DNA of 64,000 nucleotides from positions 664,420 through 728,419 of the forward strand of contig NQMI01000009.1 of assembly GCA_002270565.1 (NCBI GenBank), in the 5' to 3' direction. This stretch comes from Stenocarpella maydis. Its lineage: Eukaryota > Ascomycota > Sordariomycetes > Diaporthales > Diaporthaceae. The translations under genes and the position numbers were made by a program. The notes under the pieces are model-generated. The model saw only the letters and a list, made by a program, of their open reading frames with translations. It had not been told where the DNA came from and did not search any database. Shown here in pieces: positions 44,106 through 55,730 of the stretch (its first letter is position 1; each line of letters opens with the position of its first letter).

Positions 44106-45665
44106 CTAGAACTGCCGCAACTGATTTTTGAGAAACCTGGGCTTACCGCCTATCCACAGAAAGCTTAGCACAGCTGTCACAAAGCTAATCGAGGCCAACA
44201 CAACATTCATATTGCCATAACCAAGTATCTGCTTGGCTTCCCCTGCCAGTGCAGGACCAGCAGCCAGTCCGAGACTAAACACCATCGAATTCAACCCGTA
44301 AAGTTGCGCGTACGGGCCCTGAGGACCGAAGAAATCGGAGTTCGCTTCATAATACTTCTGTACGACGGATCCAGCCTCCACTATAGACGGCGCACCGATA
44401 ATGGCCAGCCCGATACCACATAGCGAGAGCAGAGCACTATACAATAGTATCTGGTCTTTGCCTCCTGAATGAGGCAGCCGGAGCAGGACGAGAACAGGGA
44501 CAAGGTAGCTGTAGCCGATGACTGCGCAATGCTTCGTTCCATAGCGGTCGACAAACCAACCGGCGAGGGGCCCAATGACGAGGTCGAAGGCTCCAAGAGG
44601 GAGGAAAAGCAGTCCACCTTTGAGCGAGTCAAAACCGAAGAGCTCCTTTGCAGTCGTAGGCACCGTGGCATCGAGGCTGCCCAACAGCAGAGCCTGAACA
44701 AATGCGCCGAGGAGGGCTGTGAGCAACCTCGGATCCGCCATACATGGTAAGATGGTGATTTTCCGTGCGATTGCGGGCTGATCCATGGACAGTTTGAAGT
44801 GGTCCTTTTCTCTCTTGCTCAGGAGAGGTTCCTCCTCCGCTTGCTGTCTTTGTGGCTGTCTCAAACCACCGCCGCTGATGCTTTGATCTCGGGTAGCTTC
44901 GACATGGTCGGCAGAATGCGCATCTGGTGCCCCGTAGCGTCTTGCAACCTTCTTCTCGATCACCAGCACCCGCATGATAAAGTCAACAGCCAGTACGGTA
45001 AGGCAGATGCCAAAAATGCCCACATAACCGGTCTTCTCGTACAGTACACCGCCAAGAAGCGGCGCCAGCAGATTACCGACGGAGATGAAAGAGAATATCT
45101 GAGTTTAGTCAGACAGAGCCTTGCGTTATTTCTTAAACGCTGCGAAACTCACCGAGCCAATCGTCTTGCCGAGATTCTCGGGGCCGACTGTCTCCAAGCA
45201 GAGGGTCAGCCCTATTGTCCAGACAAAACCGCCACTGATACCCTGGAGTAGCCGCGCGGCGACCAGCACAGGTATATTGGTACCTAGGAAAAGCAGGAGA
45301 GTCGCAAGCATCAACGCAGCCAGGCCCAAGAGGAATGGCGCCTGCCTCGTTGAGGTCTTATCTGCGACGTAGCCGGCAACGGGGCTGAAAAGCACGGAAG
45401 CTCCAGCATACGCGGCCAGCAGCCCATCCACGCTGGACTGCACCTGGTTATCCGGAAGGCCGACACGATCCTGCAGCATGTATGGTAGGATGGGAACAAC
45501 GAGACCGTAGAGGAAAAGATCGGTGAACAGGCCCACGGCCACCGTCGACACGATGAAAAGGGTGTTGCTCCTCCATGAGAGGCCGGCGGGCTTCACGCTG
45601 TAGTCACTACCGATCTGAAGGGTGCTTTTCACCTGGCCAAGTAGGCTCCTGCTCGCGGAAGACAT
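44106..45665 (-). CDS. MFS transporter, DHA1/vesicular-amine-transporter-like
   Basis: The minus-strand exons are 45665-45153 and 45098-44106 (54-nt intron, GTGAGT..CTCAG), giving 501 residues. About 12 hydrophobic segments are present. Motif A appears as GYVADKTSTRQAPF between TM2 and TM3, and GFVWTIGLTLCLETV follows TM4/5. The splice joins GKTIGS to IFSFISVGNLLAPLLGG. A cytoplasmic loop of ~70 residues (VARRYGAPDAHSADHVE.. to PLLSKREKD) separates the two halves. The fold and motifs indicate a proton-coupled drug or amine exporter; the substrate is unknown. The frame is open upstream to an ATG at 45896, but those 77 residues look like translated leader, so MSSASRSLLGQ was chosen. The gene lies just outside the transposon. 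Confidence 0.88.
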
Positions 45666-46681
45666 GCCCAGAATTGGCTTGTATGCGAGACACGAGTTGG
45701 TGCTTTTATACAATGTTGTGGCGTGGAAGCGGAAAACTCGCCGCCTACTGTTCATTTCGGGGCTGATAATGCCAGAGATGAGGAAGGTCGGGAATTCTTG
45801 GTGTTGTGCGGCCGGTACCAGTGGTAGTGATGCAATACGGTACAGGCGCTGACGTCGTCGATTCATGGCGTGGCCGTAGGGCTGAGGTGAGCCCAAAGAG
45901 GATTAAACCCTTGTCCATTCTACTTACACGTCTTTATGCACCAGCCCATATGCCACAACAATACCTTTTATTCATATAAGAAAGTTTTATCTCGAAGAGA
46001 AAGGCCTGAAAACTGTATACACAGAAGATGGATCCGAAGGGATTGCTTCTCTTAGTGCATACCACTTATTTGGCTGACTGTAGGCAATGCAATATAGAAG
46101 AAGATTAAGCGGTTGGTCTTCAAAGAAGTCTATCACCAAGGAAAGTCGGATATTGCAATGCAGCGAGAGTCTAAACACGTTGGTGCGTCGTAATGAGTAG
46201 ACAATAGAAAGCACGACCTTTGCTAATGCCGGAAGTCACATCACTGCATAGAGTACTAGAGAGTATTTTTAGCTAAATAATAATTGCTTAAAGAAAGGGA
46301 CTATAGACTAGTAACTACATAAATATGAAGGAAAAATAAAACAAATATACATATACCCCCTTGTATAGACTCATGCTTTATCTAGCTAGGATATAACTAT
46401 ACTATATGCCATTTTGCCTCTCAACATTATCACCCCTATGAAACCGCGTCGGATATTTGATCATCATTGTACAATTTGTGGTTGACGTAGGAACTATCAT
46501 CATTAGCGTGGCTCAGTGTCACCGGTAGACCGCTTCTGGAGCCGCGGCGTTGATGGCACGTGTTTGGGCGTTCACGTCCAGTAATGCACTGGTTTTATTT
46601 CCGTATGTACAAGCACACCGGACCCCCGTCACGGTTCAATCATTTTATGGCATATATACAGCCTCATCACCTCGAATCCGG
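45666..46681. other. intergenic region, no feature seen
   Basis: The 1.0 kb is upstream of the MFS gene and downstream of the xylanase gene. Bases 46200-46440 are AT-rich. No gene was recognised. Confidence 0.4.
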
Positions 46682-48049
46682 CTATTTGAGCATGTCTGCA
46701 ATGGCATTGTATGCACTCTTTGGGGAGTAATTGTTGTCAAACAACAATGGGTTGGTGGAGGCCCTCCAGGAGTCTGCGTCGCGGACCCCCCAGACGGTAA
46801 TGCCCACACAGGTTTCCACGTCAAGACAGGCTTGGGTGACCTGCTTGTAATCATTAAGGGGCGCGTTCTGGATGTCAAGCTCCGTAACAGCAACCTCCTT
46901 GACCCCGGTAGCAGCGAGTGCCTTCAGGGCGCCGCCAAATGCGGCCCCACCGCCTCCGGAAAGGTGTGCTTGAGAGCCTGGAGGCATTGATGTCAGCAGG
47001 GCTGTACCAGGGGACTCTGGCCCGGAGGCGAGCGATATATTGCATGTGAATGGCCAGCACAGCCAGCCGCGCACGAGGGTTACGCAAGTTGACCTACCAA
47101 TTCCGTCGATGGGGATGCCAGCCGCAAGCCACTTCTTGACGTGATTTACCATACCGTTGGTGACCTTGGCGTAGTTCGCAGAGTCGAGGTTGTAATCATT
47201 TAGATAGAGAACAGCGCTCGGGTCAGCCGCGCGGGCAGCCTTGAAAGCGATGGACACGAAGTCCTCGCCGAGCACCTGAGAGAACACGGACGAGCGGAGC
47301 GAGCCGTCCTCGTTGAAGATCTCGTTGCACACGTCCTAATTTTGCGCGCGTCAGCACCTTGCTCGCAGGCGCATTGGTTCCTCGGGCCATGGACAAAAGC
47401 TCACCCAGGCCCTGATCTTGCCCTTGTACCTCGTCATGACCGTGGTGATGTGCCTCTCCAGGACCTGCGTCAGCTGGGTCTTGTCGCGTATGTTGCTGAC
47501 CCAGCTCGGGAGTTGCGAGTGCCAGCATAGAGTGTGGCCACGTATCGTCTTGTTGTTCTGGACAGCCCTATCCTGTTGTTAGCAAGTCACTTCCCCTTGC
47601 CGCACCTATACCCCCCGCAAGACTATTCGTTCCACTATTCTTGTGGCCATATACGTAACCACCACGCGGAGCCTCTCATGACCAAGCGAGAGTCCAAGAC
47701 GAAGAGGCTTTTCGAACCCGTTTGAGGATATTGCCCCCAGACAGTAACAAGAGACCTACCAATTCACTAGGTAGTCCGCGGTGCCGAAGTTGAAGTTTCC
47801 GTTGGAGGGCTCAGTCGCGTCCCATTTCATGGAATTTTCCGGTGTCACCTGGCCGAAGTCCTGTTGGATCACAGCGGCCGACTTTCCGGTCGTCAGGCGA
47901 TTCTGGTCCGTCGCGACTCCAAAGTAGAGCTTCCCCTTGGCCTTGAAGAGGGCGTCGATGCTGGTGGCGGCCTGGCGGCCCTCGAGCTCTGCCGCCGGGG
48001 CGGCAAGGGCCAGGAGGGGTGTCAGGAGGTAGAGCAAGGCTGACTTCAT
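46682..48049 (-). CDS. Secreted GH10 endo-beta-1,4-xylanase
   Basis: The minus-strand exons are 48049-47760, 47567-47405, 47335-47098 and 46977-46682, giving 328 residues; the introns are 192, 69 and 120 nt. The signal peptide [16 protein letters not shown] is followed by the TIM-barrel catalytic domain directly, with no carbohydrate-binding module. The family blocks are [39 protein letters not shown], the acid/base Glu in [11 protein letters not shown] (near residue 156) and the nucleophile Glu in VAVTELDIQ (near residue 263). [10 protein letters not shown] and the final [10 protein letters not shown] complete the barrel. It cleaves internal xylan bonds in plant cell walls. The Cys after V in the acid/base motif is a minor variation. 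An in-frame ATG at 48091 is ignored because the signal peptide begins at 48049. Confidence 0.95.
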
Positions 48050-49525
48050 CTTGGACGGCTTATTCTTGGTGTGTTTGGTCACTGGCAACAAGGTACCCTA
48101 ATCATCCGGGAGGCCGTGACTTTATATAGGTCGCTAGCCGTATTTGCACTCCAATGAGCCCCTGAGCCCGGAGACGGTCGTCCGACATCCTTATGGCCGT
48201 GGCCAGATTGGGCATGCGGGAGAATTAGGCCTTCAAGTGTTGCCATAGCCGCTCGGCTTCGACAGGTGGAGATACTTTTGCATTTGACCAAAGGGAAACA
48301 CTCGACAATTCTAGAGGTTATATGCTGCGGGGCTAGCTGGGCAACACAGCTCGGTAGTTACGATCCGTGATATTGAAGTATAAACTCAGTATTGTTGAGA
48401 CTGGGGTTGTCATAGACAGGGGGTCCTTTTTATCCATATTGAACCTGTGGGAACCAGCTGTGGGCAACTGGCCATGTACTGACTTACCTAGGTAAGGTTA
48501 TTCTGGACGCCGGCAGCGGGGGGTCGTTCCCATGTCGCTGGATTGCGATCAATGTAGGGTATATGTACTGGAGTGGTCCGATATGGGTTATTAATAATGG
48601 GCGCGTCGGTCAGTTTGGGATGAGGCAACACCATGTGGGTTCTGTGGATCGTCCTTGGTGCATTTTATTTATTACCACACCCTGGGGGAGAAGGTCTCGG
48701 TTGGGTTTTGTCTAATGGGCCGGGGAAAAACTTCAAATGTTGTGCGGCTGGATGGAATGGGAAGCATGAGGCTGCCCCAGAGCCGGGTAATTTTAATTAT
48801 CCCGCAGGGCTGCATCACTCGTTGAGTGGTGGCCACGTTCTTGGTCCTGACAAGCATTTACGGGCAGATAGACCACCTTGGCATCAGACATGGATTTGAC
48901 AAAGCAGGTGTCCGAATGTCGTCTGGATAAACCCCGAGGCCTCAGCTATATATATATGATTAAATCCTCCTGGGCTGTTGTTCCAAGTACCTCTCTCGAG
49001 GGCGTAGTCTATGTTTCTGTCCCGGTTGTAAAAGCGGGGACTGAGGCGACGATGGTGTGACGCGTGCAGCATACAAAATGGCAGGCCAGCCTACCTACCT
49101 AGGTACCTACTCAAGTAGGTAGACAAAGCAGCAACAGCTCGCGGCCAGATGGCCCCAGGCATGCAGCAGATGATGATGGTGGCCAGGGTGTGTGCCGTCT
49201 CGAGAACCGCGAGGTTGTTTGAGACGAGGAGACGCGTGCCCTCACTTGTTTAGGCCGGGTGGGCCCTTGTAGGCAGTCTAACCCCCTCACGGGGTCTCGA
49301 CAGTTTGGGCTGTGGGTGTCAGACATGCGTCTGCACATACACCGAGACACAGACTCGCACGCACTCGCACGCACTCGCACCGACGCCCTCGCCCAACCTT
49401 GTCTGTTGTTGTGCTGTGCAAGGTACTCCGTAAAGCGGCCCCATCAGGCCAGCGTGCGCACGCAGACGAGTCGCCTACCTGACAGGCCGCACGGCACACC
49501 GTACAAGCCCTGCGGCCGCACTGTC
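48050..49525. other. divergent promoter region between xylanase and ATG22
   Basis: No ORF was recognised. A perfect 14-bp palindrome CTTACCTAGGTAAG lies at 48483-48496, a second TACCTAGGTA with flanking TAGGTA repeats at about 49091-49120, and three 10-bp GCACTCGCAC-type repeats at 49351-49380. Xylanase regulator sites (GGCTAA-like) could not be assigned with confidence. Confidence 0.45.
48483..48496. repeat. perfect palindrome CTTACCTAGGTAAG
   Basis: This is a 14-bp exact palindrome about 430 bp upstream of the xylanase start. The TACCTAGGTA core recurs at 20544, 49096 and 58132, with close variants elsewhere, all intergenic. Confidence 0.8.
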
Positions 49526-51753
49526 ATGGCCCCGAGGAACGAGGACCTGCGCCCTCCACCACTGCCGCGTCTCTACTCGAGGCAGTCCCACGTTTCCAAG
49601 CGCTCGTTTCTCTCCCACTCATCTTCTTTCGAGGCCGATGACGAGCGCTCCGCCAGCATCTCACCCACCTCCGAGGACATGGACCGCAACCCCGACTCGG
49701 ACCCGAATCACAGCCCGGACCCTCCACCGCCGCCCACCCGCTATGCCGGAGAGGACACCAGGCGTGAGTGCCCCTCCCCATCTGTTCCTGTGCATCGAGA
49801 GCGGCTGACCTGAGCCTCGACCCCCTAGAAACGAGCGCCAAGGAGCTGAGGGGATGGTACATGTATGCTTTCGCCGCCGAGACATACGTCATTTGTGGTC
49901 AGTGAAGCTATCCGCGCCTTGCCTGCACGACTACGCTATGACGGACTTTCTGACTGGAGTAATTGATAGCAATCGGTATGTGACTTGTCCTGACAAGGCC
50001 CACGCGGGCTGGCGGCCCCCGCGCCACCTGGAGAGGTCTCTCTTGCATCTGTGAGGCTGTATGTATCCTAACATGCCCCCCAGGCTCATTCATCCCCATC
50101 CTCCTCGAGAGTCTCGCACGCGAGAATGGCATCCAGCTCAAGAACGGGAGGCCATGCGGGCCCAGCAACGACAAGAGCGGCGAGGACCACCAGTGCGTCG
50201 TCCACGTCCTCGGCCTCGAGGTCAACACGGCCAGCTTCGCCATGTACACCTTCAGCGTCAGCGTCCTGCTGCAGGCCCTGCTGGTCGTGAGCATCAGCTC
50301 CTTCGCCGACCACGGCCACTACCGCAAGAAGCTCCTCCTGGCCTTTGCGTGGCTCGGCAGCTTCTGCGTCATGCTGTACATATTTGTCTCCAAGGACACG
50401 TACATCTTTGGCGCCCTCTTGGCCATAGTCAGCAACGTCTCCTTCGGCGCCTCGTTTGTGCTGCTCAACAGCTTCCTCCCCCTTCTTGTCCGCTACCACC
50501 CCAGGGTGCTGTACCCGGACGGCGCGCCGACCCCTGACCTCGCCCCGCCCAGCCGAGAATCGCAGCGGCTCGAGCACCCGCAGGACGACGACGAGGCCGG
50601 CCCCGAGGCCCTCCGCGACAGCAGCTCCAGCACGGCGCTGCTGGCCGACGACGGCCCGCGCAGGCTGCGCAGGGTCCGCACCCACGAGGACCAGACGTCG
50701 GTGGAGCTCGCGCTGTCGACCGAGATCTCCGCCAAGGGCATAGGCATCGGCTACGCGGCCGGGCTGTTCCTGCAGTGCGTCGCCATCCTCGTCCTCATCA
50801 GGATGCGGAGCTCGACCTGGTCCCTGCGCGTCGTCCTCTTCATGATCGGGGCCTGGTGGGCGCTCTTCACCATCCCGGCCGCGCTGTGGCTGCGCCCGCG
50901 GCCCGGCCCCCCGCTGCCCGCGCAAAAGAGCCGCAGGGGCGCCCGCGCGCTCGCCGCCTACACCATGTACGCGTGGAGGTCCCTCTTCAAGACCGTGTCG
51001 CTGGCGCGGCGCCTGCTGGACATCATGCTCTTCCTGGCGGCGTGGTTCCTCCTCTCGGACGCCATCGCGACCACGTCCTCGACGGCCATCCTCTTCGCCA
51101 AGACGACGCTGCAGATGGAGCCCTGGGCCCTGGGGCTCATCGGCGTCATCTCCACCACCTTCGGTATCGCCGGCGCCCTCTCGTGGTCCTACATCTCGCG
51201 GCGCCTCAGCCTGAAGCCCCACCAGACCCTGCTCAGCTGCATCGCCCTCTTTGAGCTCATCCCCCTCTACGGCCTGCTGGGCTACCTGCCCCTTGTCCGC
51301 GCGTGGGGGGTCCTCGGCCTGCAGCAGCCCTGGGAGATGTTCCCTCTCGCCGGCGTCTACGGCTTCGTGCTCGGCGGCCTCAGCAGCTACTGCCGCGCCC
51401 TCTACGGCGAGCTCATCCCGCCCGGGTCTGAGGCCGCCTTCTACGCGCTCTACGCCATCACCGACAAGGGCTCCAGCGTGTTCGGACCCTTCATCGTCGC
51501 CTCCATCATCGACGCCACCGGCGAGATCCGCCCCGCCTTCTGGTTCCTCGCCTGCCTCGTCGGCCTCCCCGCGCCCCTCATCTACTTCGTCAACGTGGAG
51601 CGCGGCAAGCTCGAGGCCGAGAGGCTCGCCGCCGTCATCGAGGGCTACAAGGCCGGCCAGGGGGTCGCTGGCGACGACGCGGGCGGGCGCGGGGGCGAGG
51701 AGCGCCGGGCGATGTTGGCCTACGACCATGACGCTGAGCGGAATGGGGGCTGA
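49526..51753 (+). CDS. ATG22: ATG22, vacuolar amino-acid effluxer / autophagy protein, with an apparent 6-nt microexon
   Basis: The exons are 49526-49763, 49829-49897, 49970-49975 and 50084-51753, giving 660 residues. The disordered N-terminus (~80 residues, Ser/Pro-rich) precedes the conserved ELRGWYMYAFAAETYVIC start of the membrane domain. CAATCG at 49970-49975 is bordered by ..CTGAC..GATAG on the left and GTATGT..CTAAC..CCCCAG on the right. Including it gives VIC-AI-GSFIPILLESLARENG. Skipping it also keeps frame but removes Ala-Ile from the first membrane helix. About 11-12 membrane segments follow, with a long acidic loop near residue 290. By family knowledge ATG22 exports amino acids from the vacuole after autophagic breakdown. 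The gene is GC-rich throughout. Confidence 0.92.
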
Positions 51754-52445
51754 GGCGTGCCATCGGGTATCCTACTTTCGACAGCCCCCCCCTTTTTTTT
51801 TTAGCATAGCGAGGGCGTATTAGGCATCATTTTAGGTAGATATTTTAGCTTTAGGTCGCAGCGTCCGGAGGCTTTGATGTGGGGTGTGCTGTTTTCTCCT
51901 CGCCATTCAACTAGAGACTGAGGTTCTTCGGGTATCCCTCGCATCTTCCGGGCTCTTGGAACACAGCGGATCTGCTTTGTTGGGAAGGAAATCGCACTCA
52001 ATAGCTCCCATTCTCTTGGAAGCAATCGGCGCGAACATAGCTCTTTGCGATGCCATAGACAAGCTAGGCATCAGGTTTTACAACAATAGAAAGCATCAAG
52101 AAATGAGAGTTTCGTAGGCTGATTAACGAGAGGATATTCATTTTGTGGGTAAATGACTAGGACCCCCTTCTCGAATGTACAAACGTAACTCTAATGAGAA
52201 CCTTTTGCCAGCACCCCTCCCAAGGAACGCCTGAAGATAGAATAAACAGCAAAATGGCCATTGTCCGTACTCCTCCTATCAAGCAAGGTATACGTCATAC
52301 TCGCCCTCGGCGCGCTGAAGCAGGCTAAAGAAAGGGTTTCATATCATCAGAGGTAATACAACCCCACAACAAAAAAAATACCCAACGAAAATAACCCCCC
52401 ACGAGACCATCCCACCTGTCAGACCGTTGAGGCCTGCGGTGCCTC
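51754..52445. other. convergent intergenic region, no feature seen
   Basis: The 690 bp between the ends of ATG22 and the BAH-PHD gene include C- and T-runs just after ATG22 and an A-run near 52372. No ORF was recognised. Confidence 0.4.
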
Positions 52446-53964
52446 TTAACAAATGCGCGTGCCGCAGACGAGGCACTTGACCTCCTCCATCCATGTCTTC
52501 TCCCCCTCAATGCCCTCCCTCAGGTCTGTGATCTCGAACATGTCCTGGTCCACCTTGAAGGTCGCGTCAAAGAGGCCTTCGTATGGTTTCGCGGAGCCCG
52601 TGTCCGCCTTCTTCCGTCCCCGGCCGCCCTTGCGCGCTGGTGGCTCTACGGTCGGGGTTTGTGTCGACACTCGGCCATTCTGAGGTTGCGCCGAACCTTC
52701 CTTGGCCGCGGCAGCCGACTCCTCCTTGAACTCGACGGAGTCGCCGGCGGCCTTGACCGTCTCTCCCTCGCCATCGGTCTTAACCTGGATTGGGAGCTCG
52801 GCGGCAACCGCGCCGGTGCTGGGCTCGACAGGGCTGAGAGGGCGCTTTGCTTCCTCTTCGTCCACCTTCTCTTCCTTGACACCGGACGCCTTGTGTGGTT
52901 TATCGGTCCCAAGGGCTTCGTACGTCCTGAGCAGGATGTCGTGCTTGAGGCACTCCTCGTGGAGCCACTTCTTACATGTCTCGTTGGGGCAACCGACCAG
53001 AACCTTGTCAGGGTTGCCGGGTTGGTCGCACTTGCAGACTTTCTCTATGGCCTAGTTCGAAGCGTCAGCAGCAGCCCCATCCCCGGTTGTCAAGCTGCAC
53101 GAGGTGCTTACCGAAAGCTCAAGAGTGCGCACATCGAAGGCTTGTCTCCAGTAAAGCGCGCTCTGGATCTGGTCGTCATTTTCGTCCGTCACTTGGTTGA
53201 CAGTCGCTTGCTGGGTGACGGAGACAACGTTGATGATGTCCACTGCATTAGGGTCAGCTTCAGATCGTTGACTCGGTCGTCCGCCCGGGCTCGGAGACTT
53301 ACTGTGGTTGGATGCGATGAGCTCGTTCTGGCCATGGTAGGGCTGGCGTCCCTCAACGGTCTTCTTCCCATCCACAGTGCCCACGGGCAGCTCATCGGGC
53401 CAGTACATCCAGTAGACGCGGGCGTAGACGTGGTGCTCATCGCTCGCGCGGATCTCCAGAATCCGAGCAACCCAGTCGTCGTTACTCTTAGTCCGTGGGC
53501 CGAGTTGCTCCTTGTTGGCGAAGGATTTCTGGCGCTCGATGGTGTCCTCGTTGGCTACGAAAATGTAGTTATCACTGAAGTATTTTGACCCGTTGACTGA
53601 GGCAGGCCGGTTAGTAAGACATGGTGTGCTCCTCCTCGGGACTTTTGGGATGCAAGGCACCAAGGGGCGGGGGGCACATACGAACGAAGCTGTTATATCT
53701 TGTCATCTCAGACCACCTCTTAGAGGGCTCGACAACGTAGTGGATGTCCATAGTCTCGAAGCTCTTGAACTTGCCCGAGGGAGCGAAGGGAGACATCTGC
53801 ACGGGAATCTTATTGTCCCGGCTGTCGTCGGAGTCGTCGTCATTCCTCCTGCGGCGCTTCTTCTTCTGGTCCCTGTCCTTGGGGTCGATGAGGCGGATGG
53901 TGAAAGGGCACTCGGCCCTGCTGGCCTCGTCAACGTCACGGGTTCGCTTGCGCGGGGCAGCCAT
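52446..53964 (-). CDS. BAH-PHD chromatin reader with a split PHD finger
   Basis: The minus-strand exons are 53964-53682, 53596-53303, 53242-53112 and 53051-52446, giving 437 residues; the introns are 85, 60 and 60 nt. A basic N-terminus (KKKRRRRNDDD) leads to the BAH domain (about residues 75-235; Y.F.NGSKYFSDNYIFVAN, WVARILEI, VYWMYWPDELP, and the usual END of two helices). A PHD-type finger follows: C-x-C at 242/244, C-x4-C at 257/262 and H-x2-C at 267/270. The last C-x2-C pair (429/432) lies only at the extreme C-terminus (CLVCGTRIC), after ~158 low-complexity residues. BAH-PHD order is that of the H3K27me3 readers EPR-1 (Neurospora) and EBS/SHL (plants). A silencing role is inferred from that resemblance. 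Confidence 0.87.
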
Positions 53965-55730
53965 GTTGATGTGGGAAGGGGTTCCAGGGGAAGCGACGGG
54001 AAGCGAGGGGCTGACGCGGGCGCGGGCGCGGGAACGGCAGCGGCAACGGCAGCGGATGGGGTGGCTGGAAGGGTGCTCAGAGGAGGAGAGAGTCTCTCTC
54101 TCTGTGTCTGTGTCTCTCTCTATCTATTCCTCTCTCGTGTGCTTCCGGGGCCGGAGCAGGCAGCTGGCGGGGGGAGAGGGAGCGAGACGGGGTGGCGAAT
54201 TGGGCGGCGACAGGATTCCGAGGATGAGGGAGTGGCGTGCGCGATGCGCGGGTGTCAATTGGAGATGCAAGAGATGCGATCGCAAGCTGAGCTGGATTGC
54301 CCTGCCGCAGTTGGGAAATGCCACGATCAATTTTGTCGGAAACGCGTCGCAAGGCGGAGCTCTCTGGGGGGGGGGGAGAAAGCATTGGCAGTGGCTGGCA
54401 AAAAGTGGCACACGGCCCCGACGCCGTGACTTGGGGAACTTTGCGACCATCAAAAGTCCCGCCCATGGGCCTTTAGGGCCTAACCGCACGCGGGGGCCGA
54501 GTGTCAACACGATAATACACTGACTGACTGGCTGACTGGCTGGCCTGGTTCCTCCTGCGGGGAAATCTCCGGTCCTACTGCACTAGATGCTACTCCATGC
54601 TACGGAGTACTTACTGTACTTGACAGTCTACTATGCTATTCTAGTCTATTCCTCTCTCCCGGTTGCCAGATTCGGGACGGTGGATCTGGTGCCTCTTCCT
54701 CTTCATGTTCCCCTCCCCTCCTCACCCCCACCTACTGCCGTTGCTTCCTTGTGTACCTGGGCAGACCAAGGAAAGGGACGGCTATGCCCTTGGACTGCCT
54801 GTAGACTTGCTGCACTCTCACCCTGGAGCCCAACCCGAAGGGAGCACTTGAGGCTGTATGACCACAATCGTGTAGTCACCACCTAGTGTCTCAGTCATCA
54901 ATCATATCCCCCCCCCCCGGAGTTCTTCTCTGCACACGCAAATACGTGCCCACCATCACACACTGTGCGCTTTAAGCCGCTCTAGTTCCTTCTTCTCTGC
55001 CATCCACTCCCAACACATCGATTGGCATGCGAAATTAGATATTGTGGGAACCACCCATTCTTGCCCGCAGACTGTGCCTCCCCGAAGGAATTACCGCCGC
55101 CTTCGGACTACTCGTTGGTTCGCAATGGTGTTATTCTTGAAGGCCAACGCGGTGGATTCTTCCCAAAATAGCCTCCGTATGATCCGAGAACCTGTTGCTG
55201 CGGGGTTGTGAGGTTTTGTGCAATAATAACCTGTCGCTACAGCATGTGAGACGGGCTGGTCTCTCAAAATACGGGCTGGCTGGCATATGCATCACACCCG
55301 TGGAGAAATGACAAGCACGTAAATGAACAGTCATAACACACCACCTCGGTCGACTACACTGAAGAAACCGCGCATGGTTGGGGAGGCAGATAGCCTCAAC
55401 TTCGACTTTTCCGCTATGGTGCTACATCCTGCTCTCGAATCCCGTCGTGGAATTGCCAGGACCACCTACTCCCTCAATCATCTATCCCCCTTGAATTCCA
55501 CAAGTACCGCTTACTTTTCTCTCTCAACTGTACCTCCCAACGCCTTCCGGTCGGCCCTCAGGTATCGCCGAACAGTCTGCTAGAACTGACAACACCCTGT
55601 TGAAAATGAGAAATAGGTTTGTATAATACAGGGTACACATATCCTAAGCCCCTTGGCTCCCATGGCATCACTCGACCATGCCACACCCATCCGACTCACC
55701 GTCCGAGTGCACCGCGAAGACACAAGGCCT
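53965..55730. other. promoter and intergenic region with simple repeats
   Basis: The 1.8 kb lies upstream of the BAH-PHD gene and downstream of NAB2. Repeats include GCGGGCGCGG and GCAACGGCAGCGG runs at 54017-54057, a TC/TGTC-rich tract at 54091-54135, a G-run near 54367 and CTGACTGGCTGA repeats near 54520. TACGGAGTACT lies at 54601. The long frames here follow from composition bias. No gene was accepted. Confidence 0.45.

Noticed and set aside
45666..45896. N-terminal extension of the MFS transporter to the ATG at 45896
   Set aside because: The 77 extra residues are Arg-rich, contain no conserved motif and precede a better ATG just ahead of the first membrane segment.
50086..51729. 547-residue open frame on the minus strand opposite ATG22
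   Set aside because: It is the antisense shadow of a very GC-rich coding exon. It has no start context, introns or domain features, and the plus strand is clearly ATG22.
52659..53588. 309-residue plus-strand frame opposite the BAH-PHD gene
   Set aside because: It is an antisense shadow. It crosses the introns of the minus-strand gene without any splice logic of its own.
53593..54429. 278-residue plus-strand frame
   Set aside because: It overlaps the first exon of the BAH-PHD gene and repetitive GC-rich promoter DNA. The Gly/Ala-rich content comes from composition.
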